From contig NC_061512.1 in the NCBI RefSeq assembly GCF_022539505.1, forward strand, positions 254,464,510-254,528,509: a stretch of DNA of 64,000 nt. The letters are read 5' to 3'. The stretch comes from Lolium rigidum. Its lineage: Eukaryota; Streptophyta; Magnoliopsida; Poales; Poaceae. The translations under genes and the position numbers were made by a program. A model generated the notes under the pieces. The model made no database searches. It was not told the DNA's origin and saw nothing but the letters and a program-made list of their open reading frames with translations. Of the stretch, positions 1-9,099 are shown one piece after another; position 1 is the stretch's first letter; every line of letters starts with the position of its first letter.

Positions 1-153
1 CGCAGGCGTTTCAAATTTAAATCCTCCCTCCAAATCACCATTCACAACCACTAACAAGCACACGCGCTCGCAAAATTACAAATCCCGTCCACCTCGCCAG
101 TGACACACAAGAGTCAGACAGAAAACACCCAGAGCTCCACCCAAGCTCTAGCT
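1..153 (+). promoter_or_regulatory. 5' flank and leader of the tubby-like gene
   Basis: This stretch lies directly upstream of the tubby-like start codon and probably holds its 5' untranslated region. It is AC-rich, with no convincing TATA box inside the window. The promoter itself probably lies beyond the left edge. An in-frame GTG at 100 extends the open frame upstream, but the ATG at 154 is preferred because the protein after it begins with a typical Ala/Pro/Lys-rich plant leader. Confidence 0.4.
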
Positions 154-2009
154 ATGGCAGCCACGCCGCCCAAGAGGAAGCCCCTGCAGCCCCTCAGCTG
201 CAACGCGGGCGCCGGCACACCTGCCGCCGCCACCGCGGTCGCGCGGCCCCGCACGCCAGCGGCCTCTGCCGAGAAGGAGAACCAGGGCGCTCGCAATCTC
301 GGCCCCGGGAAGGAGGACAAGAAGGCGACGCCTGCTGCGGCGAAGGTCGCGCCGCCGGCGCTGAAGCCGTCGTCGCTGCAGGCCCGCATGGAGGACGACG
401 AGCCGCCGTTGGCGGCGCCGGCAGCAGTGCCCGTGTTCATGGGGCCGAGGGGGAGGGAGCTGCTGCCACCTCCGCCGCCGCCGGCGTCGTCGTCCTACGA
501 GGCGTGGGACCTCTCCGACAACGAGGCGGCGCCGGCCGCGTCCTGGGCCACCCTCCCCAACAGGGCGCTGCTGTGCCGCCCGCTGCCGCTGGACGTCGGG
601 AGGTGCACCTGCGTCGTCGTCAGGGAGAAGGCCACGGGAACCAGAGGCGTGTCGCTCTACTCGCTCTACACCAACGTGAGCTAATCCCGTCCCCCCTCTT
701 CCCCTCGAGCTAGTCTGCGCTTCTGAATTTCAAATCCAGCGGACTGGGAGATGGGTTAGCTGCTGAGATTCGTCTCTGTCTCGTGGAATGGCAGGAGGGG
801 CAGGGGCGGCAGGACCGGAAGCTGGCGGTGGCCCGGCACCGGAGGAGGAGGGGCAGGTCGGAGTTCATCCTGGCGCAGAACCAGGACGGCGTCTTCTGCA
901 GCTCCGACAAGAACTTCCTGGGGACTCTGGGTGCCAACCTCGTCGGATCCAAGTACCAGATTTGGGGCCAGGTACACGAATCTCCCCTTGATAATTCTTT
1001 ACCTCCCCTCCTCCTCTAGGATTTGAAGATTGATTGTCATCGGTTGTCGGTGTAGGGGAACCGGATCGATGAGCTCAAGTCGAAGCGGCTACTCGGCGTT
1101 ATCTCGTAAGATTCAGTGTCCGTCTGTGACCAGTTCAGGAGTTATATGGCTTTTCTTGATCTTTCTTTGGTTTTGTTTCTGCAGGTTTGCCCCTACCATC
1201 ACTACTCTGACCGGTAGTTTCAGAAGCATGAAGGCATGGATTCCCAAGAACCAGTCAATGCAATTGAAGACCAGCAATTCTGCTCAGGTAAATCCAATAA
1301 AGTCAGTTGGGGCATTTGGGAGATTCAGTGGAGCGTGTGGTTCTAAATTGTGTAAATACTATTGCTGTAGATTCAGCACATTGGTGGGCTTCCAAAGGAT
1401 TGGCAGGAGAAGACGAGCAGAGCTGACAAACTCTGCTCAAGGTCTCCTTTCTACAACAATGTAAGCAGCTGCTTGCAATTGCAAGAAAATTGTTGGCAGT
1501 ACGCTTGATTGATATGTCAAGAGTTGAGATGATAACTATACGTTTCATTTATGTATTCGCAACAGATGACGAAGCGCTATGAACTAGACTTCAGAGAGAG
1601 GGTAGGGAGGATGGGATACAAGGTGCAGACATCGGTGAAGAACTTCCAGATGACCTTGGAGGTAACATTCCGCTTGTTATCATCACAAGATCATACCTGA
1701 AAGCTTCTATTGGTGTTCGTTCAGCCAAAGTAGCAGATCATGGTAACAACAACTTCTGATCGACAGGAAAACGGAAGGCAGACGATCTTGCAGCTCGGCA
1801 GGGTCGGGAAGTCCAAATACATAATGGACTTCAGGTATGTCATCGGTCGTTCTCATTGTTTTTCAGGTAGGGCCGTAGGGGTTGTATGTATCCTGTGCAT
1901 TTTTCTGATGAAAGATGTTTTTCCTTTGTGTAGATACCCCTTGACTGGCTACCAAGCATTCTGCATTTGCTTGGCATCGATGGACTCGAAGCTGTGCTGC
2001 ACGCTGTGA
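154..2009 (+). CDS. Tubby C-terminal-domain protein (tubby-like, no F-box), 8 exons
   Basis: Eight exons with GT-AG introns join into one 393-residue frame: 154-675, 795-971, 1056-1105, 1185-1287, 1371-1460, 1566-1661, 1767-1834 and 1934-2009. Residues 1 to about 150 are Ala/Pro-rich and low complexity, with a KEN-like motif (EKENQ) near residue 42. From about residue 155 the tubby barrel is recognisable by FILAQNQDG, NFLGTLGANLVGSKYQIW, PTITTLTGSFRSMKAW, SVKNFQMTLE, ILQLGRVGK and the closing YPLTGYQAFCICLAS. In the family this domain binds phosphoinositides, and the C-terminus packs as the central helix of the barrel. The usual plant tubby-like proteins carry an F-box before the barrel, and I see none here, so this is the short F-box-less type. 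The frame has no stops and splice phases agree throughout, so it is probably a working gene. It is the only intact host gene seen in the window. Confidence 0.9.
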
Positions 2010-2601
2010 GATGATGCGCATCGGAGTTTTGTTTGGTTGACTGTTGTTTTTGTACTGCGTCTTGATGTCTCTTCCAGTCGATTATGTATATGCAGTCTTC
2101 TCACCTTGAGAAGGAGCCAATAATAATGAGAGAGCAAATTCTTTTCATCTGCTTATATTGTTCAACCGAGAAACGAATTCAAAATGTTCAATGCAGCTAA
2201 CTGATTTTCAAGGATAGACCGACTGTAAAACTTATGCTTATGCTGCTGGTGCTGGAGCCATGCCCTGCCGCGCCTCGCCGGTCTCCACCGCCGCCAAGTA
2301 CTTGTCCTGCATTGGGACTTGCCGCTCACCAGCTGTTCGGCAAAGACGAAGGGGAATGCTGGTAGTGTAGATTGGGACTTCTTGATGCTGGTAGTTTGTT
2401 TCTTCATATATTTTGGGTCTTATGTTGGTTGGGTAGGTTGAGGAGCACGATGCGACTCTAGTCAACAGGGAAGATGGCCATTGGTCCTGTGATGAACCGT
2501 GGTCACCATCTGGTACATGTTTTGGTTGTGCTTAGTTTCTCTTGCTGTTGTTGTTGGATTTTATCAATTTCCTCTCCATGCATTGATTGATACAATCACT
2601 G
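2010..2601 (+). other. 3' UTR of the tubby-like gene and spacer
   Basis: The first ~150 bases after the stop are T-rich, with an AATAATAATG cluster near 2118 that could serve as a poly(A) signal. Beyond about 2220 is a GC-richer patch (2240-2340) with a short minus-strand open frame. I do not recognise it and do not call it a gene. The end of this stretch contains the left copy of the target duplication of the following LINE. Confidence 0.5.
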
Positions 2602-2629
2602 AATCTAAACCCAGCTTTGACTAATAAAA

Positions 2630-3417
2630 GAAGCCTGTAGCATTGCTGAAGTGGATATTTATTATCATTTCCATCTTCCTTTATCCATGATAGCTGTTGA
2701 ACAAATTGATGAACTTGAGACATCCATATAGCCTGTAATTGGCAAGGTTGACAAAGATATCTGGTCCACCCTTGGCAACCAGAATCAATTCTCTAGTAGA
2801 AAGGTTTATGCTCATTTATCTCCCTCAGAAAAAGCCGCAGTGGATTTTGAAATCATGTGTTTAGCAGAAACATAGGTTTTTTCTTCTGGCTTCTATTGCA
2901 AGACAGGCTCAATACCAGGGATCTTCTAACGAGGAAATTCTTTCATGTCAACAGCACATCATGTGTCCTATGTCAGGAATGCACTAACAAATGTTACCAA
3001 CATCTATTCTTTAGATGTGACTTCAGGCAAAGCTTCTGGTGGAGCCTGGGGTTCGAATGGAATGATGATATGGACATCATTAGCATGCTATTGGATACAA
3101 GGAGGAGATACAATATCAAATGCTTCAAATAAGTAACTGGACGTTGGGCACTATGGAATCACATGAATAGAAACATTTTCGATGGGCAAGATGTATGCCA
3201 GATGGAGCGTACCATGTTCATCAAGGAAGATTTCAAACTGATTATGCATAGGGCTAAGCCTAGTTTGAAAGAGGGGATCCAACAATGGCTTAACACTTTG
3301 TAATCTATTTTAGACTTTGGGCATTGGACATTTCGTCTTATTGTTTGTAAATATTTTATGAAGTGAAAAATGACGCAGTAGGGGGTTTTCCCTACTGGTT
3401 TTCCGTCAAAAAAATGA
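2630..3417 (+). mobile_element. 5'-truncated LINE (L1-type) fragment with target-site duplication
   Basis: The open frame at about 2857-3132 reads as the reverse-transcriptase zinc-binding (zf-RVT) end of a plant L1 LINE: FFFWLLLQDRLNTR, then a Cys-x2-Cys (CVLCQECTN) and HLFFRCDF. The family end follows, ..WALWNHMNRNIFDG. The 3' tail finishes in a short A-run (3407-3413). A 28-base direct repeat with two mismatches flanks it, at 2602-2629 and 3418-3445 (core CCCAGCTTTGACT). This is what target-primed reverse transcription of a 5'-truncated LINE leaves. The frame is broken by stops near 2870, so it is dead. Confidence 0.8.
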
Positions 3418-3445
3418 AATCTGAACCCAGCTTTGACTGATAAAA

Positions 3446-3815
3446 TCTCTGAGTCCAATCCCAATTGGATCAATTTCTAAAGATCCTGGGAAGATGAGGT
3501 GCTATTTTCTTTGGCCCAGGAGATGGTTATATGTGACTTGTGCATGTTGTATCGCTGATTAATAACCTTGTGAGCTGAACTAGTAAAGAATGTCAAAGTG
3601 TTGTTGTTACTGCAGATGTTTTCTTACAGGACACAATGGTGCATGAGAGAACTTGCTTAACCTTGTAAAGTGAATCGCAAAATGGAAAGAACTTGCAATC
3701 ACAGGTATGTAGTGGAAACAAGTGTATTATTTCCCATGACAAGAGCCAGTGCATTTTGGTTTGTAATGTTTGGAATCTGAAAGATTCAGTGAGGCCATCC
3801 CAAGAGGAAAAAGGG
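3446..3815. other. Spacer, no gene seen
   Basis: AT-rich sequence between the LINE target duplication and the LTR of Gypsy element 1. No supported open frame or repeat was found. Confidence 0.5.
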
Positions 3816-4124
3816 TGGTAGAACCAACTGCTCTACCCGCCCTAGGGCGTAGCTTGTAGGGGAAGGAGAGAGAGACGTGCGGGCGAGGCGGCGGACGCCG
3901 GTGGCAGGGCGCCGTCGTGCGCGTGCTGGAGAGGAGGGGCGGCGGCTAGGGTTAGGAGACCGACTCCTTAGGGAGTCGGCAATGATGAATATTATTATTA
4001 CATGATTGTTTGCCTCGTTACAACCACTATATAAAGAGCTAAAACCCTAAACTGATAATGGTCTAAGCCCTAATTGAGCCCACGGTTGGGCCCCCTCCTC
4101 ACGTAACTAAGACCGGTCGTAACA
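3816..4124 (-). repeat. 3' LTR of Gypsy element 1 (minus strand)
   Basis: Read on the minus strand this begins TGTTACGACCGG and ends GGTTCTACCA, the TG..CA ends of an LTR, about 309 bp long. Immediately before it on the minus strand is a purine tract (GGCGGGGAGAGA), the expected polypurine tract. The TATA-like CTTTATATAGTGG lies near 4030. It sits just downstream of the chromodomain end of the element's pol, as a 3' LTR should. The matching 5' LTR is not in the window, because the element is cut at 7533. Confidence 0.65.
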
Positions 4125-4441
4125 TCTCTCCCCGCCTGTGCAAACAGCTCGTCCTCGAGCTGGTAGTCGGGGTAGTGCTGGCTGAACTCCTCCCGCTTCT
4201 CCCAAGTGGCCTCCTCCTCCGGAAGACCTTCCCACTGCACCAGCAAGTACCAAATGCCGCGACGGAGCTGGGCACGTAACACCTTGGCCAGGCTCGGAAG
4301 AAGACGGCCATCGGCGATCGGTGGTAACGTCGGTGGCGCGACCAGTGGCTCCCCACGGTAAGGCTTCAGCAGACCCACATGAAAGACATCATGGATGCGG
4401 GAGCCTGCTGGAAGCTGAAGGTGATATGCAAGTGTGCCCAT
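4070..4441 (-). pseudogene. Gypsy-1 integrase C-terminus with chromodomain-like end
   Basis: The frame starts inside the integrase C-terminal region (GTLAYHLQLPAGSRIHDVFHVGLLKPY, shown here only to locate the SH3-like fold) and runs into a chromodomain-like block with VQWEGLPEEEATWE. In chromoviruses this block guides integration to heterochromatin. The preceding residues (GPRYAGP..ILERV) are found 1.4 kb away at about 5813-5850, on the other side of an insertion. It is therefore one half of a split reading frame. Confidence 0.8.
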
Positions 4442-5812
4442 GCTAAATGGATCGTAGCGAACAAGAGGGGGGAGGGGGTGAATGGTTGCTACGTCAAGTT
4501 TTAGTCTTTTTCAATTTTAGCGGTGCAGAAGGTAAAGGTGATTGCTTTAGTGGTGTTGGTGATCCTACAATGATCCTAGAACAAGTGCAACAAGCAAAGG
4601 AACAACACAAGATAGTAAGAGTAAGGAGCGAGACAACCGGGGGGCGCGGAGACGAGGCGAGGTTTGTTTCCCGCAGTTCCTCCCACAAAAGGGAGTACGT
4701 CTGCGTTGAGGAGGTGCTAGCCTCACACAAGAGACTAGGCGGCCACACCACGAAGGAAGGCCTCACCTTCTTCCTCGAGAGAGCTCCACAAAGGTGCTCC
4801 CCTTCTCCACTAAGGCACCGGTCGAGGCGGTGATTCCTTCACAAGGTTGGGGCGAGCTCCACACCACAAGGAGGCTCCCAACAACCCATGGAGCTAGTAC
4901 AACACCAAGCTAGCCTCCATGGATGCACTTCCTCCAATGTCCCACAATAGGAACCCTAACACCAAGATCCACTAAGGAATAGAAAGTATTGGTGAAATCT
5001 CTCTTGGTAGAACTATAGATCGGGGTCTCCTCCACCACTCCTCAAAATTTGGGCAAGATTGGTTGGATGGTTGGGGAGATCCTCAACGATTAAGCTCAGC
5101 AACAATGGAGGAGAGAGAGAGAGGAGAGATAAAAAAACGAGTTGGGGAAGAAGGGCCCCTTAAATAGGCTCCTCCAAATCCAACCATTATGTCCTCGTTT
5201 TCGCCTAAGCGGTACTACCGCTTTGGGTAAGCGGTACTACCGCTCTGAGTTCGAAATCCCACAGATCTAGTCCACGTGGACACAGAGCGGTACTACCGCT
5301 CGCGGTACCGCTCGAGGTACCGCAATAGGGTCCAAACCTTACTGGACTCGAAGCGGTACCACAGCGGTACCGAAGCGGTACTGCCGTAACTAGTTACGGT
5401 ACCTGGGCGGTACCATGAGCGGTACTACCGCTCGCAAGCGGTACTACCGCTCCAGGTACCGCAGAGGTACCGTAACTCGTATTGTGGGTCAAATCAGCGC
5501 AGAACCTCAGAACGGTACCATGGGCGGTACTAGTAGGGGTAGCGGTACTACCGCTACTAGTACCGGTAGTATCGGTCTGGCAAAAACAGGTTTTCTCCCC
5601 TTTTTCTCTCCAGCCATGTCACCTCGCAAAACACACACAAAACCAGAAAACCTATAAACTACGCTTCAGTCCTCCGATCTTGACGTGTCCAGCGAGGTCA
5701 CCGTGCACTTGCAAATCTAACAATGATACTCAAGGCACACGGTGAGATTACTCAAGTGTTTTCATCAAACACACAAAACACAGGGTTTAGACTTTGCTCT
5801 TTCACACGCGCT
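4442..5812. mobile_element. Unclassified ~1.37-kb insertion inside Gypsy-1 pol
   Basis: The Gypsy-1 integrase frame stops at about 5813 and resumes at about 4441, so the intervening DNA is an insert. Its left part begins with a G-run followed by GTGAATGG, a combination I associate with repeats in grass genomes. It contains direct-coding-like but unrecognised frames (for example 4447-4833, +). Its right part contains the GGTAC palindrome cluster. I could not identify convincing terminal repeats. The ends could be TGCTAAATGG..CTCTTTCA (TG..CA), but a clear 5-bp target duplication is absent, so the class remains open. Confidence 0.55.
5208..5576. repeat. Cluster of AGCGGTACTACCGCT-type palindromes
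   Basis: A ~370-bp stretch contains at least a dozen copies of GCGGTAC or its complement GTACCGC. Many are paired as AGCGGTACTACCGCT (5208-5222, 5230-5244, 5287-5301, about 5420, 5439 and 5550). The spacing is irregular, so this is not a simple tandem satellite. Each unit can form a short hairpin, and neighbouring units can pair with each other. The function is unknown. Confidence 0.75.
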
Positions 5813-7533
5813 CCAAGATGACCAAGGGGCCAGCGTAGCGAGGCCCAAGCTTGCGCCTCGCACGCGGGTCGAGGGACCAGGTGGATCGATGAAGAAGGCG
5901 CAGCCACACCCAGTCGCCCACCGCATAGGCCACCTCGCGATGATGACCGTCGTAGTAGTGCTTGGCGACCTGCTGAGCCTGAACGAGACGCTACCGCACC
6001 TCAACAAGCATCTAGTCGCGGTCGTGGAGAAGCTCCCCAACAGCCTCCGTCCGAGCGGTCACCGGATCGACCGGCAAGATGGATGGTGGCGGCTGACCTT
6101 AGACCACCTCAAATGGTGTGGCACGCATGGCGGAATGGTAGGAGGTGTTGTAGCAATATTCCGCCCAAGAGAGCCAATCCACCCATGCACGAGGACGATC
6201 ACCTGTAACACATCGTAAGTACATGGCAATTACTTTGTTAACCACCTCGGACTGGCCGTCGGTCTAAGGATGAAAAGCCATGTTGAACCGGAGCTTGACC
6301 CCCGCCATCCTGAAAAGGTCACGCCAGACGTGCCCCGTGAACACCGGATCCCGATCATTGACGATCGACTTGGGGAAACCGTGGAGGCGGACGATGCCGT
6401 CGAAGAAGGCACGAGCAACGGATACGGCTGTGTACGGGTGGCCAAGTGCGTTGAAGTAGGCGTACTTGGAGAAGCGGCCGACCACCGTGAGGATGACGGA
6501 CTTGCCACCCACCATGGGGAGGCCCTCGATGAAGTCCATGGAGATGTCGGCCCAGACCTGGGAGGGCACCTCCAACGGCTGCAACATGCCAGCCGGTTGC
6601 AGCGTCTCCGTCTTGTTCCGCTGACATATCTCGCAAGAGCGCACCCAGACTTGGGCCAAGTCCCGATCCCCGTGGATGAAGAAGTCGGCGCAGAGACGGT
6701 GGAGGGTCTTCTGGACACCCTCATGGCCAAACGAGTGGGCCAGCATGAGCACCTGGTGTCGAAGATCATCGTGGTCGGGCACGAAGATCCGACGCCCGTG
6801 CAAGAGGAGCCCCTCCGCCAAGCGCCATGGCGCCTCCAGCTCGGCCACCTCCAGCTGCTGCCTCAGAAGCTGGGCGGCAGGCGCCGCCGCTGTAGCCTGG
6901 CGGATGGTGTCAAAGAGGGCGAAGGAGGGGCCCGAACAGATGCACAACGCCATCCCCTCGGGTGCGCCATCCTTGTCAGCAGCGCCGCGGCGGGAGAGAG
7001 CGTCGGCGACGGTGTTGGGGCGCCCCGGTCGATACTCGACGGTGAAATCAAAGCCGAACAACTTACTGATCCACTGATGTTGCGGAAAGATCGAGAGCCT
7101 CTAATCCAACAAGTACTTGAGGCTGTAATGGTCCGTGCGAATCTGGAACGAGCGCCCCCAAAGGTAGGGACGCCAATGGCGCACGGCCTGCACCAAGCCA
7201 ATGAGCTCCTGCTCGTGCGCCGCTAGCTTGAGATGGCGCGCGGCGAAGGTCCTGCTGAAGTAGGCAAGCGGCACGTCGCCCTGGTGAAGCACGGCACCGA
7301 ACCCACTCCGGAGGCGTCGCAGTCGACGATGAACGACCGCGCGAAGTCCGGCATCTGGAGGACGGGGCCCGTCGTGAGGGCCCCCTTCAGGGCCTCGAAC
7401 GCGGTGGTGGCCTCGTCATCCCAGGTGAAGGCATCGCGGCGCAGAAGCCGCATGAGGGGTGTCGCGATGATGCCGAAGTCCCGGATGAATTTCCGGTAAT
7501 ACCCGGCGAGACCCAGGAAGCCGCGGAGAGCGC
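5813..7533 (-). pseudogene. Gypsy-1 pol: RT end, RNase H, integrase (broken)
   Basis: Reading leftward from 7533 the order is: the end of RT (RGFLGLAGYYRKFI), RNase H (IVDCDASG..FSRTFAARHLKLAAHEQELIGLV, TDHYSLKYLLD), the RNase H/integrase linker (YRPGRPNTVADALSRR), the integrase HHCC region (HEGVQKTLHRLCADF..CEICQRNK), and the catalytic core with D (DISMDFIEGLP), D (IVNDRDPVF) and a final segment with TDGQSEVVNKV. A one-base deletion shifts frame near 7313. Stops interrupt LLD*RLS (7098-7100), HP*TDG (about 6262) and three or more sites between 5990 and 6110. Most stops replace an expected Gln, i.e. CAG or CAA to TAG or TAA. It is joined to 4070-4441 once the insert is removed. Confidence 0.85.
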
Positions 7534-8935
7534 TGATGACCCACAAGTATAGGGGATCACAACAGTCTTTGAGGGAAGTAAAACCCAATTTATTGATTCG
7601 ACATAAGGGGAGCCAAAGAATATTTGTAAGCCTTAACAGCGGAGTTGTCAATTCAGCTGCACCTGGAAACAGACTTGCTCGCAAGAGTTTATCGCTAGCA
7701 ACAGCTTATATAGCAAGTAGCAGATGAGTGAAATATAAGCAGCAGTGAAATAAAGACAGCAGTAGTGATTATAGTAAACAGCAGGATTAAAATACTATAG
7801 GCATAGGGATGGATGAACGGGCGCTGCATGGATAAGAGAACTCATGTAATAATCAAGGCAAGGCATTTGCAGATAATAATAAAACGGTATCCAAGTACTA
7901 AATAACCATAGGCATGTGTTCCGTATATAGTCGTGCGTGCTCGCAATGAGAAACTTGAACAACAGCTTTTGTCCTACCAGCCGGTGGGAGCCGGGCCTCT
8001 AGGGAAACTACTGGTAATTAAGGTACTCCTTTTAATAGAGCACCGGAGCAAAGCATTAACACTCCATGAACACATGTGATCCTCATATCACAGCCTTCCC
8101 TCCGGTTGTCCCAATTTCTGTCACTTTGGGGCCTCGGGTTCCGGACAGCAATATGTGTATACAACTTGCAGGTAAGATCATAAAACAATGAATATCTTCA
8201 TGAATCAATAGCATGTTCAGATCTAAAATCATGGCACTCGGGCCCTAGTGACAAGCATTAAGCATAACAAGTTGCAACAATATCATAAAAGTACCAACAT
8301 CGGATACTAGGCAATATGCCCTAACAATCTTATGACTATTACATGATCAATCTCATCCAATCCCTACCATCCCCTTCAGCCTACAGCGGGGGAATTACTC
8401 ACACATGGATGGGGGAAGCATGGATGGTCGATGGAGAGGCGTCGGTGGTGATGATGGCGATGATCTCCTCCAATTCCCCGTCCCGGCAGGGTGCCAGAAC
8501 GGAGTTTCTGATCCCGAGATTGAGTTTCGCGATGGCGGCGGAGTTCTGGATATCTTCTGGCAAATTGGTCGAACCCCCGTGCGTTTTTAGGTCGAGGGCT
8601 TTAAGTAGTCCAGAGGGGAGCGTCGGGGGCTGGCCGAGGCGACGTCATGATAGGGCGGCGCGGCCCAGGGGCCCACCGCGCCGCCATATGGTGGGCACCC
8701 CTCGTGGCCCCCCTCCGTCTCGTCTTCTGGCTCCTTAAGTCTTCTGTGAAAATAGGCCCATTGCAATTATTTCCGGGGATTTTCCTGAAAGTTGATTTTC
8801 TGCACAAAAACAAGACACCAGGGCAATTCTGCTGAAAACAGCGTTAGTCCGTGTTAGTTGTATCCAAAATACACAAATTAGAGGCAAAACAATAGCAAAA
8901 GTGTTCGGGAAAGTATATACGTTTTGGACGTATCA
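7534..8935 (-). repeat. LTR of Gypsy element 2 (minus strand), ~1.40 kb
   Basis: The block runs from TGATGACCCACAAG to GACGTATCA. On the minus strand it therefore begins TGATACGTCC and ends GGGTCATCA, the TG..CA pattern of an LTR. Directly to its right, on the minus strand, comes AAGCTGGGGGGGAGT, a polypurine tract, so this is a 3' LTR. The left boundary is exact because the Gypsy-1 frame (..ALRGFLGL) stops at 7533. I recognise this TGATACGTC start as typical of Triticeae Gypsy elements but will not name the family. Confidence 0.75.
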
Positions 8936-9080
8936 ACTCCCCCCCAGCTTAGCTTATTGCTTGTCCTCAAGCAATCCTATATAACTAAGAAGATCATCCC
9001 CACTATCTTATTTATCTCAACATGCAGCTATGACACCTCAGCAGGCCCACCAGATCAGCTATCCCATGTTCACGTCACCA
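8936..9080 (-). other. Gypsy-2 internal sequence next to the 3' LTR, with polypurine tract
   Basis: The first ~20 bases are the polypurine tract on the minus strand, followed by AGCTTAGCTTATTGCTTG-like sequence, which commonly precedes this LTR type. No coding frame is visible. The same element probably resumes at 11422 after a Helitron. Confidence 0.6.
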
Positions 9081-9099
9081 TTTATTTTCTTTTGCCCCT

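Larger units (their letters stand above)
3816..7533 (-). mobile_element. Gypsy element 1: decayed chromovirus-like remnant
   Basis: This is a minus-strand Ty3/Gypsy remnant made of a 3' LTR, the integrase C-terminus with a chromodomain-like end, integrase, RNase H and the very end of reverse transcriptase. It is interrupted by an unclassified insert (about 4442-5812) and is cut at 7533 by the LTR of Gypsy element 2. Everything upstream of the RT/RNase H junction is missing. Several frames are closed by stops and at least one base deletion, so it cannot move. Confidence 0.8.

Noticed and set aside
2224..2470. Possible 3' end of a minus-strand gene
   Set aside because: Only one short GC-rich frame without motif or splice support.
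6270..7226. 318-residue plus-strand open frame
   Set aside because: It is the antisense shadow of the GC-rich Gypsy-1 RNase H/integrase region, which has clear protein motifs on the minus strand.
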